A stretch of DNA of 7,452 nt, taken from positions 1 to 7,452 of the forward strand of contig QEUW01000367.1 of the NCBI GenBank assembly GCA_003577005.1, written 5' to 3'. Below, in pieces: positions 1 through 5,542 of this stretch (positions are counted from its first letter, which is position 1; every line of letters starts with the position of its first letter). Below the pieces are notes generated by a model. It was given only the letters and a program-made list of their open reading frames with translations. It made no database searches and was not told the origin of the DNA. The position numbers and the translations under genes were made by a program. Source of the stretch: Chloroflexota bacterium (GTDB lineage: Bacteria > Chloroflexota > Anaerolineae > Caldilineales > Caldilineaceae).

Positions 1-246
1 AACTGCCGCTGCACCACCTGCCGTGTCGAATTCGTGAGCGGCGAGCCCGACAAGATGACGCAAGCCGAAAAAGACAAGCTGGCCGAACGAGGCCTGACCG
101 GCGTGCGTCTCTCGTGCCAGATCCTCTGCGACCACGATATGACAGTACGCGCCATCAGCCGGCTCGAAGGCAGCGGGCGCCCCGACCCCGGCCCGCGACC
201 GGAGCCGGAGATCCATCCCCAGCCGGTCGTCTGGGTCGAGAAATAG
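1..246 (+). CDS. 2Fe-2S ferredoxin, C-terminal part (5' end outside window)
   Basis: The frame is open from base 1 and gives 81 residues before a TAG stop, so the start lies off the window. The visible part begins NCRCTTCRVEF, with cysteines at local residues 2, 4 and 7, and has LSCQ with a cysteine at residue 39. Cys4-x2-Cys7 followed about 31 residues later by the RLSCQ cysteine is the typical second half of a plant/adrenodoxin-type 2Fe-2S site. The remaining ligand would sit just upstream of base 1. The family carries single electrons between soluble redox enzymes in the cytoplasm. Cys2 and Cys43 are extra cysteines of unknown role. The tail from about residue 57 is rich in proline and charged residues and is probably unstructured. 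A strong terminator follows 25 bases downstream, so this is the last gene of its transcript. The partner enzyme cannot be told from here. Confidence 0.88.
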   Translation, partial: NCRCTTCRVEFVSGEPDKMTQAEKDKLAERGLTGVRLSCQILCDHDMTVRAISRLEGSGRPDPGPRPEPEIHPQPVVWVEK

Positions 247-271
247 GCGTCACCACCCGACCTTTCAATAC

Positions 272-311
272 ACAAGCACAGCGCGCCTGGTTGGCGCGCT
301 GTGCTTGTTTT
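272..311 (+). terminator. Rho-independent terminator after the ferredoxin gene
   Basis: A perfect 16-bp stem (272-287 with 293-308) encloses a 5-nt loop and runs into TTGTTTT at 305-311. It sits between the convergent ferredoxin and glycosyltransferase genes. The T-tract is good on the plus strand. On the minus strand the bases after the stem (GTGTATTG) are only moderately T-rich, so termination from the glycosyltransferase side is possible but weaker. Confidence 0.88.
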
Positions 312-346
312 GATGCCCGGTTGAACTCAGAACTTGAGCCGATCAT

Positions 347-2341
347 TCAACGGGTGATTGACCCCATGGCCCGATCAGCTACTACGCCTGGCTCGACGCG
401 ATAGGTTGCATAGAGCGGTTCGCCCTCATCGTTGCGATGCACCTGGCGCACCCCTCCTGGATAGCGGCGCTCCGCTTGCTCGAGGGCGTCCATCCGGTGA
501 TGGAGGGTAATGATAAGCAGGCCTTTGCCATCGTTTGCGTCAGGAGGAGGCAAATCGGCCAGCTCGACGGCGTCGTGCCGCTCGGTGTCGCGCGCCACAA
601 AACGCATGACACCGTAATCAGCAAAGAGATTGGGTGCGCCAAAGAGATAAGAGCGATAGCCGTCGCCAGCGGCCACCATTTCGTGGGCAATGTTGATGGG
701 GACGCTCCGCGCTGCATGGTCCGCATAGGTGACAAAGTAGGTGCGAAAATGAAGCACACCTAGGCTCACGGCAATCCCCACCCCGACCCAGATGGCCCCC
801 CTACACGTCGTCTCGAGACCAGGACGCCTGGTCATATCGAAGACTTTCTGCACCAGCAGACCGGCCAACAAATAGACGGCCGGTACAATCAGGAGCAGAC
901 GCGGCCCATTGGGTGCGTCAGTGGTCAAAACACCGGCCAGCACTGTACCCAGACCCAGCCAGGTTAGGATCACCCACTCGTGGAAGCGCCGCACCCTCGC
1001 CACGGCCAATCCTAGGCCGGCCCAAAAGAGCAGCACCGTCACGGGGTCGAACACGGGGAGATCGGCCAGGTAAAAGGCCGACCGATCCCCGGAATCCACA
1101 AAAAATCCCACAGTACGGGTGAATTGTATCCAGAACAGGCGAGGGATGTCCGCCGGCCAACGGGCATCTGGGCCAAGCGTGTGGACCAATCCGTCAGGGG
1201 TGAAGACGCTGACGCCACGCACCCGGTTGAGAAAACCTGCGGTGTGGTCGCTGTAGTGGGAGGCCAGTGGGGCAAACGCTACGACCCCGGCTATTACCAT
1301 CATCAAAAATGGGGCAAGAGCGATCCGCCTGATGCGCCAGAGATAGAACAGCGCGGTCGCGGCGACGATGGGCAACAGGCGCGAGCCGTAATAGAAATAC
1401 TGGCTCAACCCAAGCACGAGACCGATCAACACGTAAGACAAAACCCGTGGCGCCCCAGCAGCGTCCGGCTCCTCAATACGCTGGTCACGATAAACGAGAA
1501 AGAAGAGCAACACCAGCGCAATCATAAACCAGACGCTTTCGATGTTGTTCAGCGCAATCCGGCTATAGTGAATCGGGAGATGCGAGATCGCCATCAACCA
1601 GCCGGCAGTCAGCGCCGCAGCTCGCCCCCACCCCAGACGAGCCACCCCATACAAGAGCGAGATACAGAACGCACCCACGATGGCGGACAAGATGCGTAGC
1701 CCCGCCAAGGTCTCCCCAAAAAGCCACATGGCGCCAGCCTGGAGATAATGGAAGAGGGTCGGGTGGTCTAGAAAGGCGGTGGAGAAAAAAGGCAGGGGCT
1801 GTGGGCTATAGACACCACCCGTTCCCCAGAGAGCGTGCAACGCCAATAATCCCATCTCTCCTTCGTCACCAGACATGGCCGGCAGGAAATCATTGAGCCG
1901 ATAGAGACGGAGCGCCAACGCCCCTGCCGTGAGCAAGCCCATACTGAGCCAGTCCAGCCAGTCCCAACCGGGGCGAGGAGCCAGAAAGCGAGAGCCGGTC
2001 CCCTCAGATGAGCGATCATATAGCCAGCCGGCCACGAAGATGGTCAGCAAGCCAAGGAGCCAGAAATAGCCGCTCCAACGATCAAAGGGGTCACGTTGCG
2101 CCAGAAAAACAGCAACACCGGTGGCGCCGAGAGCCACTGCCGCCGCTAGCGCCCATGGTTTGATCACCAACTCTCCAATCGAGCGTACCAGGTGATCTTC
2201 ATCCTCAGTTGTGGCGCGCCCGGCCAGACCGCTTGCCATGAGAAAGACACAGAGTGCGGTCAGCCCCAATCCGGCCAGGTTGCCGCTGAGGGCGCCAAAG
2301 AGCCCGGCCAGGAGTGCAAGTAAAAGCAGAAACAGTTGCAT
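347..2341 (-). CDS. GT39/ArnT-PMT-type membrane glycosyltransferase, 664 aa
   Basis: This is a polytopic inner-membrane protein. Two hydrophobic hairpins lie at about residues 1-40 and 63-106, and a PMT-like core of many membrane segments starts near residue 130. After the first core helix (ALALRLYRLNDF) comes an extracytoplasmic loop with SGDEGEMG, Asp159-Glu160. That is where GT39/ArnT enzymes carry their catalytic acidic residue. Next come LDHPTLFHY (His193-Pro194) and HLPIHYSRIALNN (254-266), both usual for bacterial members. The family moves a sugar from a polyprenyl-phosphate donor to a lipid or protein acceptor on the outer face of the membrane. Donor and acceptor cannot be predicted here. 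The last 100 or so residues look soluble. The start is ATG with only a weak GAAG-like ribosome site. The gene is divergent from the aldolase and ends in a convergent arrangement near 347. Long open frames on the opposite strand are shadows. Confidence 0.85.
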   Translation of the reverse strand: MQLFLLLLALLAGLFGALSGNLAGLGLTALCVFLMASGLAGRATTEDEDHLVRSIGELVIKPWALAAAVALGATGVAVFLAQRDPFDRWSGYFWLLGLLTIFVAGWLYDRSSEGTGSRFLAPRPGWDWLDWLSMGLLTAGALALRLYRLNDFLPAMSGDEGEMGLLALHALWGTGGVYSPQPLPFFSTAFLDHPTLFHYLQAGAMWLFGETLAGLRILSAIVGAFCISLLYGVARLGWGRAAALTAGWLMAISHLPIHYSRIALNNIESVWFMIALVLLFFLVYRDQRIEEPDAAGAPRVLSYVLIGLVLGLSQYFYYGSRLLPIVAATALFYLWRIRRIALAPFLMMVIAGVVAFAPLASHYSDHTAGFLNRVRGVSVFTPDGLVHTLGPDARWPADIPRLFWIQFTRTVGFFVDSGDRSAFYLADLPVFDPVTVLLFWAGLGLAVARVRRFHEWVILTWLGLGTVLAGVLTTDAPNGPRLLLIVPAVYLLAGLLVQKVFDMTRRPGLETTCRGAIWVGVGIAVSLGVLHFRTYFVTYADHAARSVPINIAHEMVAAGDGYRSYLFGAPNLFADYGVMRFVARDTERHDAVELADLPPPDANDGKGLLIITLHHRMDALEQAERRYPGGVRQVHRNDEGEPLYATYRVEPGVVADRAMGSITR

Positions 2342-2357
2342 CGTTCTTCACTATAAT
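2329..2357 (+). promoter_or_regulatory. Candidate sigma70 promoter for the aldolase gene
   Basis: The plus strand has a perfect -10 TATAAT at 2352-2357. A weak -35, GAAACA at 2329-2334, lies 17 nt upstream, inside the first codons of the divergent glycosyltransferase. The start would be near 2364, giving a leader of about 108 nt. The -35 matches consensus at only three of six bases, so an activator or another promoter may be needed. Confidence 0.4.
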
Positions 2358-2402
2358 ATGCAAACGAAACTTACAGCGGGCATCTATTTGCCAATGATTC
2401 CT

Positions 2403-2431
2403 ATTATACAGTACGCTATGCAGAATCAAGA
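2403..2431 (-). promoter_or_regulatory. Candidate sigma70 promoter for the glycosyltransferase gene
   Basis: The minus strand has a perfect -10 TATAAT at 2403-2408. Upstream are two imperfect -35 choices: TTGATT at 2424-2429 with a short 15-nt spacer, or TCTTGA at 2426-2431 with 17. Transcription would begin near 2396 and give a leader of about 55 nt before the ATG at 2341. The weak -35 leaves this a candidate. Confidence 0.45.
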
Positions 2432-2458
2432 TAGCCTGGCCAACCCGTTCCCGCAATC

Positions 2459-2465
2459 AAGGGAG
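2459..2465 (+). promoter_or_regulatory. Ribosome binding site fixing the aldolase start
   Basis: AAGGGAG lies 6 nt before ATG 2472. The reading frame stays open upstream to 2211, with earlier ATGs (for example 2358 and 2418). Those lack a comparable site, and the longest version would run into the divergent gene. This site therefore selects 2472. Confidence 0.85.
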
Positions 2466-2471
2466 TCACCT

Positions 2472-3380
2472 ATGTCACAAGCTCAAACTTTGCGCGGTAT
2501 CTTTGCTCCGACGCTCACCTCGTTTCGGGCCGACCTCAGCGTGGATGTGGAACGCTGGGTCGTCCATTGCCAACACCTGCTCGCAACCGGCTGCCACGGT
2601 CTGTGCCCGTTTGGCACCACCAGCGAAGCCAATTCGCTGAGTATAGACGAACGGGTGGAGATGCTGGAGCAGCTTATCGCCGCCGGTGTTCCTGCCGGCA
2701 ATCTGATGCCCGGCACCGGCACCTCTGCCATCCCCGACACGGTGCGGCTGACCCGCCACGCGGTGGGCGTGGGGTGCGCTGGTGTGTTGCTCTTGCCACC
2801 CTTCTTCTATAAAGGTGTCAGTGATGAAGGTATTTTCCGCAGCGTAGCCGAAGTGATCGAACGCGTTGCTGACAACCGGCTGCGCGTCTATCTCTATCAC
2901 ATCCCGCCGATGGCGCAGGTAGGCTTTAGCCTTGGCCTTGTGGAACGGCTGATCAAGACCTATCCGCAGACCGTAGTCGGGTTGAAAGATAGCTCGGGCG
3001 ATTGGAAGAACCAGGAGGCGCTCCTCAAGGCGTTCCCCGGCTTTGCCATCTTTTCGGGCGGCGAACGGTTTTTGCTGGACAATTTACGGCTGGGTGGCGC
3101 CGGCGGCATCAACGGCGTGGCGAACACCATCCCCAACGTGCTGCGCAAGTTGTACGAAAACTGGCAAGGTGATGAAGCTGAGGCGCTCCAAGAGTGGATC
3201 GTCGAGTTGCGCAAGCCCTTCCAGGAGTACGCGGCCATCCCCGGTCTCAAACAGATCATCGCCCACTTCCGCCAAGACCCGGCCTGGACCACCGTGCGCC
3301 CGCCATTGGTGGCACTGCCATCAGACCAGGCAACCGCACTGGTGGCCGGCCTGGATGAGGTGAATTATCCGTGGGTGTAA
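2472..3380 (+). CDS. DHDPS/NAL-family pyruvate-type aldolase, substrate unknown, 302 aa
   Basis: This is a single-domain TIM-barrel class I aldolase of the DapA/NanA superfamily, at the usual length of about 300 residues. It starts RGIFAPTLTSF, as members do near the first strand. GTTSE (48-52) matches the GTTGE motif that binds the keto-acid carboxylate. PPFFYK is at 109-114. Tyr142, in YHIPP, is at the catalytic tyrosine position, and Lys172, in VGLKDSSGD, is the Schiff-base lysine. True dihydrodipicolinate synthases have YN(V/I)PGRT with an arginine that binds aspartate semialdehyde. Here the segment is YHIPPMAQVGF, with no arginine, so lysine biosynthesis is unlikely. The protein more likely cleaves or forms a 2-keto acid from a sugar acid or similar compound, a family-based inference. 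The start is fixed by AAGGGAG. It is followed by a hairpin, so it is probably monocistronic. Confidence 0.87.
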   Translation: MSQAQTLRGIFAPTLTSFRADLSVDVERWVVHCQHLLATGCHGLCPFGTTSEANSLSIDERVEMLEQLIAAGVPAGNLMPGTGTSAIPDTVRLTRHAVGVGCAGVLLLPPFFYKGVSDEGIFRSVAEVIERVADNRLRVYLYHIPPMAQVGFSLGLVERLIKTYPQTVVGLKDSSGDWKNQEALLKAFPGFAIFSGGERFLLDNLRLGGAGGINGVANTIPNVLRKLYENWQGDEAEALQEWIVELRKPFQEYAAIPGLKQIIAHFRQDPAWTTVRPPLVALPSDQATALVAGLDEVNYPWV

Positions 3381-3386
3381 ACAGAC

Positions 3387-3420
3387 AGGTATAACGCACC
3401 TTGCGGGCGCGTTATACCTT
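3387..3420 (+). terminator. Hairpin after the aldolase gene, probable terminator
   Basis: AGGTATAACGC at 3387-3397 pairs perfectly with 3409-3419 (11 bp, 11-nt loop), starting 7 bases after the stop codon. Only TT follows, so it lacks a canonical U-tract. It may act with Rho or protect the 3' end rather than be a strong intrinsic terminator. Confidence 0.55.
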
Positions 3421-3658
3421 GGCAACTGCCGACAACTCAACCTGGTTATATGTCGCAAATGAACGGCCGGCCCACGAGTGCGTCCGGGCTTTTGGGCCGT
3501 TCTTTGGTCGGCCCCGCTTGTACTTTGTTTTTGGGTTTTACGAATTGCTTATTCTCATCTGATCCAAACTTCTGGGAGTAGCCGGTCCGCTTCTTGGTCT
3601 GGAAGACGTTCGTTGGCTACTTCCAGAAGACTTCGCCCGTGCATTTTTGAGAAGCCTA
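3421..3658. other. Hairpin-rich intergenic stretch with no convincing gene
   Basis: No reading frame here has a start with a ribosome site and recognisable protein content. Short perfect inverted repeats cluster at the left: GAACGGCC 3461-3468 with 3495-3502, and GGGCCG 3494-3499 with CGGCCC 3509-3514. The two share bases, so they would be alternative folds. The plus strand is T-rich from about 3490 to 3560. A frame open on the minus strand from 3616 to 3446 (56 codons) has no start codon. Confidence 0.5.
3569..3629. repeat. 61-nt inverted repeat, 15-nt arms
   Basis: CTTCTGGGAGTAGCC at 3569-3583 is the reverse complement of 3615-3629 except for one base, which would be a G-U pair in RNA. The loop is 31 nt. 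No flanking duplication is visible, and no T-tract follows, so it does not look like an insertion element or terminator. A structured RNA or a decayed repeat are both possible. Confidence 0.55.
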
Positions 3659-3667
3659 GGTTTTTCT
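3659..3667 (+). repeat. Left copy of 9-bp direct repeat (target-site duplication)
   Basis: GGTTTTTCT directly abuts the left end of the inverted-repeat element. An identical copy abuts its right end at 3800-3808. Exact matching and exact adjacency are what a transposition event leaves behind. Confidence 0.7.
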
Positions 3668-3799
3668 GGGTGTGTCCGAAATTTGGGGCAGGCGGCCGAC
3701 CTTCCAGGAAGGGGGCGAGAACCGTCTGGTCGAGCAACCGTCTTTGCCCCCTTCCTGGAAGGGGGTCGTGCAACCTCGCCCCTTTTTCTGGACGCACCC
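3668..3799. mobile_element. MITE-like non-coding element, 132 bp
   Basis: The ends are inverted repeats: GGGTGTGTCC at 3668-3677 against the reverse complement of 3790-3799 (GGGTGCGTCC, one mismatch). Over 22 bases they agree at 16 positions. The element is flanked on both sides by the identical 9 bp GGTTTTTCT. Inside, a perfect 17-bp inverted repeat (3700-3716 with 3746-3762, containing TTCCAGGAA) surrounds a 29-nt loop that carries AACCGTCT twice (3720-3727, 3736-3743). The whole element can fold into one long imperfect hairpin. It has no transposase gene, so it would depend on an autonomous relative elsewhere. A 9-bp duplication occurs in families such as IS1 and IS4, but the parent family cannot be named from these ends. 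Frames running through it are repeat artefacts. Confidence 0.7.
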
Positions 3800-3808
3800 G
3801 GTTTTTCT
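3800..3808 (+). repeat. Right copy of 9-bp direct repeat (target-site duplication)
   Basis: GGTTTTTCT is identical to 3659-3667 and begins at the first base after the element's right terminal repeat. It lies 7 bases before the -35 box of the transporter promoter. Confidence 0.7.
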
Positions 3809-3815
3809 TGATGTG

Positions 3816-3845
3816 TTGACAGCCCCACAAGATTCCCCGTATAAT
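3816..3845 (+). promoter_or_regulatory. Perfect-consensus sigma70 promoter of the sugar transporter operon
   Basis: TTGACA at 3816-3821 and TATAAT at 3840-3845 are separated by 18 nt. Both hexamers match consensus at all six positions. Transcription would start near 3852 and read a leader of about 170 nt into the binding-protein gene. Such a strong promoter before a sugar transporter usually implies a repressor. No LacI-like CG-centred palindrome is evident over the promoter, though the leader palindrome at 3905 could serve. Confidence 0.8.
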
Positions 3846-3904
3846 GGATAACAAGCGAGCGACAACAAGGCTTCTATTCTTCTGAACCGACCTCTGTCAG
3901 ACGG

Positions 3905-3921
3905 TGAAGCCAGTGGCTTCA
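3905..3921 (+). promoter_or_regulatory. Palindrome in the transporter leader: operator or RNA hairpin
   Basis: TGAAGCC-AGT-GGCTTCA is a perfect 7-bp inverted repeat with a 3-nt centre, about 53-69 nt downstream of the predicted transcription start. It could be a dyad site for a regulator or a small leader hairpin. Its sequence does not match a known operator that I can name. Confidence 0.4.
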
Positions 3922-4008
3922 TGACCGCTAGCTCCCCAGTCCTGCTTCATGGAGACGGAGTTTGTATTTCAACCGGCCAACCAATTCTGCCAGCCTGCCT
4001 GGTATGGC

Positions 4009-4019
4009 AAGGAAAGGAA
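4009..4019 (+). promoter_or_regulatory. Ribosome binding site fixing the binding-protein start
   Basis: AAGGAAAGGAA is a doubled purine-rich site ending 4 nt before ATG 4024. It favours this start over the in-frame ATG at 3949, which would put 25 polar residues ahead of the signal peptide. Confidence 0.82.
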
Positions 4020-4023
4020 CCAA

Positions 4024-5445
4024 ATGAACATTACTCTTACTACCTGCGGTCGATTGAGCCGCCGAGGATTTTTGCAGTTGGCCGGCGCATCTACAGCCGG
4101 TGTGCTGCTGACAGCTTGTGCGGCAACTACACCGGGCGAGCCGGCGCCGGTGCCAGATAGCGCCGAAGCTGGCGCCCCGGCCACAGCGGACATTACCATC
4201 GAATACATGATGAACGATGCCGAACTTACCGGCGCCGAGATCGAGCAATTCCAGGAGGCCAACCCCGGCATTCTCATCAACCGCATTGAACCAGACGCAA
4301 CGAGCTACTTCGCCAGGTTGGCCGCCGGCACGCCGCCCGACATCTTCCGGCTACAGGCACCCCAATTCCCCCAGTTGTTGGCGCAGCGGATCCCGCTCAA
4401 CCTCCAACCTTATATTGATGTCAGCGACGTGATCAAAGTGGACGACCTGGCGCCGGCCAACAACTATTATCGTTCCAGCGGCGGCCCGCTTGATATTGGC
4501 GATGGGGACGTCTACGGTATGGTGAAGGATTGGTCGCCCGACCTGACCATTTGGGCCAACCTGGACGTGATCGAAGAGGCGGGCCTCCCCGTCCCCAGCT
4601 TCACCGAGCCGATGACATACGAAGAAGTGCGCGGATACGCCGAGCAGATCGCCCAGTTCGAGGGGGATCGCGTGGTCATGCGCGGCTTCGACATCAACGC
4701 GCCGTGGATCGAGCGTATCTGGATGGTCTGGCTGGAAGGGCTGGAGAGCTCGCTGTTCAGCGATGATTTCACCCAGATGAACCTGGTCGAAAACGAGCTG
4801 GCGCAGGAGGCAGTCGAGTACCACTACCAACTGGCGGCGGATAAACTCAGCTCTAGCCCCATCAGTCCTAGCCCGTCGTGGCCGGGCCAGGATTTTGCCA
4901 ATGGCGACCTCGGCCTGGTGCAATATGGCTTCTGGTTTAGCGGTGGCGTCCTGATCTGGGCCGATGAAGAGTTGCAGCCAAAGATCGATGAGGGCCGCAT
5001 TGTCATGCTGCCCTCGCCCACCTGGAAGGGGGTCAAGCGTGGCCCGACGATCACCGCAACGGGATCGATCGTCACCGGCGCCACCCAACACCCAGATGAG
5101 GCCTACCGGGTCTTCGAATGGTACAACGCACGGGAACCGGCGGCAAACCGGGCGGCGAGCGGCTGGGGCGTGCCGGCGCTCAAGTCTATGTACGACAGCA
5201 TCCCCAAAGAGGGGACCTATCGTTCGCAGGTGTGGGGCGTGCTCGAACAAGAGATGAATTTTGCCGATACGACGGTGCGCTTCAATCCGTACTTACAAGG
5301 TGGTGAACCGGGTGTGGTGGCCGGCCTCTTTATCCAGTTCTACGAACAGGCATTGAGGGGCGAAACCACCTTCGATGAGATGTTGCAGCGGATCGAATCA
5401 GAGACCAACCTCGCCATCCAGGACGGCATCGACCGCATTGGATAA
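4024..5445 (+). CDS. Carbohydrate ABC transporter substrate-binding lipoprotein, 473 aa
   Basis: This is an extracellular solute-binding protein of family 1 (SBP_bac_1, UgpB/MalE-like), the sugar-capture subunit of an ABC importer. The N-terminus has a twin-arginine motif, SRRGFLQ (residues 12-18), a hydrophobic stretch (19-31) and a lipobox LTAC with Cys32. It should therefore be exported by Tat and anchored by lipid. A Pro/Ala/Glu-rich linker follows to about residue 55. The two-lobed domain begins at ITIEYMMND. Family-like landmarks include FANGDLGLVQYG (290-301) and the GSIVTGATQHPDEAYRVFEW segment near residues 347-366, the usual 'special status, sequential addition to the bound state' region before GWGVPALKSMYD. 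Length is typical. It is first in an operon with two sugar permeases. The ligand cannot be fixed from sequence; a mono- or oligosaccharide is likely. Confidence 0.9.
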   Translation: MNITLTTCGRLSRRGFLQLAGASTAGVLLTACAATTPGEPAPVPDSAEAGAPATADITIEYMMNDAELTGAEIEQFQEANPGILINRIEPDATSYFARLAAGTPPDIFRLQAPQFPQLLAQRIPLNLQPYIDVSDVIKVDDLAPANNYYRSSGGPLDIGDGDVYGMVKDWSPDLTIWANLDVIEEAGLPVPSFTEPMTYEEVRGYAEQIAQFEGDRVVMRGFDINAPWIERIWMVWLEGLESSLFSDDFTQMNLVENELAQEAVEYHYQLAADKLSSSPISPSPSWPGQDFANGDLGLVQYGFWFSGGVLIWADEELQPKIDEGRIVMLPSPTWKGVKRGPTITATGSIVTGATQHPDEAYRVFEWYNAREPAANRAASGWGVPALKSMYDSIPKEGTYRSQVWGVLEQEMNFADTTVRFNPYLQGGEPGVVAGLFIQFYEQALRGETTFDEMLQRIESETNLAIQDGIDRIG

Positions 5446-5464
5446 AAACGAAAGGTAGAGCACA

Positions 5465-5519
5465 GATTTCACAGATCAACACGGATTTATATCTGCCACC
5501 CGTGTTGATCTGTGAAATC
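5465..5519. repeat. REP-like perfect 20-bp inverted repeat inside the operon
   Basis: Bases 5465-5484 are the exact reverse complement of 5500-5519, with a 15-nt loop. The left arm contains CACAGAT twice (5461-5467, 5470-5476). It starts 19 bases after the binding-protein stop and ends 23 bases before the permease start. No T-run follows, so it is not a standard terminator. Its position resembles the REP element between malE and malF, where a hairpin protects the upstream message and lowers downstream expression. The same role here is inferred. From memory, similar CACAGATTTCACAGATC-type palindromes occur in many copies in several environmental bacterial genomes, but this was not checked. Confidence 0.78.
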
Positions 5520-5542
5520 CGTATTGTATTGTCAAAATCACG

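Noticed and set aside
1124..1699. Plus-strand open frame of 191 codons
   Set aside because: It lies wholly inside the glycosyltransferase on the other strand. Its translation is rich in Gln, Arg and Pro with no domain, as expected of a GC-rich shadow frame.
2211..2471. N-terminal extension of the aldolase
   Set aside because: The frame is open, but the extension overlaps the divergent gene, has no family similarity, and the AAGGGAG site points to 2472.
3478..3485. GTGCGTCC, matching part of the MITE-like terminal repeat
   Set aside because: Only 8 bases match and there is no partner end or flanking duplication, so a second element is not supported.
3846..3854. GGATAACAA, resembling half of the E. 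coli lac operator
   Set aside because: There is no matching second half in inverted orientation. A single 9-base likeness is expected by chance.
3538..3922. Several overlapping open frames through the intergenic repeats (both strands)
   Set aside because: All run through the MITE-like hairpin and lack ribosome sites. The minus 3854-3555 frame stays open only because the insertion plus duplication is 141 bp, a multiple of three, and its start overlaps the consensus promoter.
4351..5250. Minus-strand open frame of 299 codons
   Set aside because: It is antisense to the binding protein, which has a clear signal peptide, family motifs and ribosome site. The antisense translation is His/Arg/Asp-rich without recognisable features.
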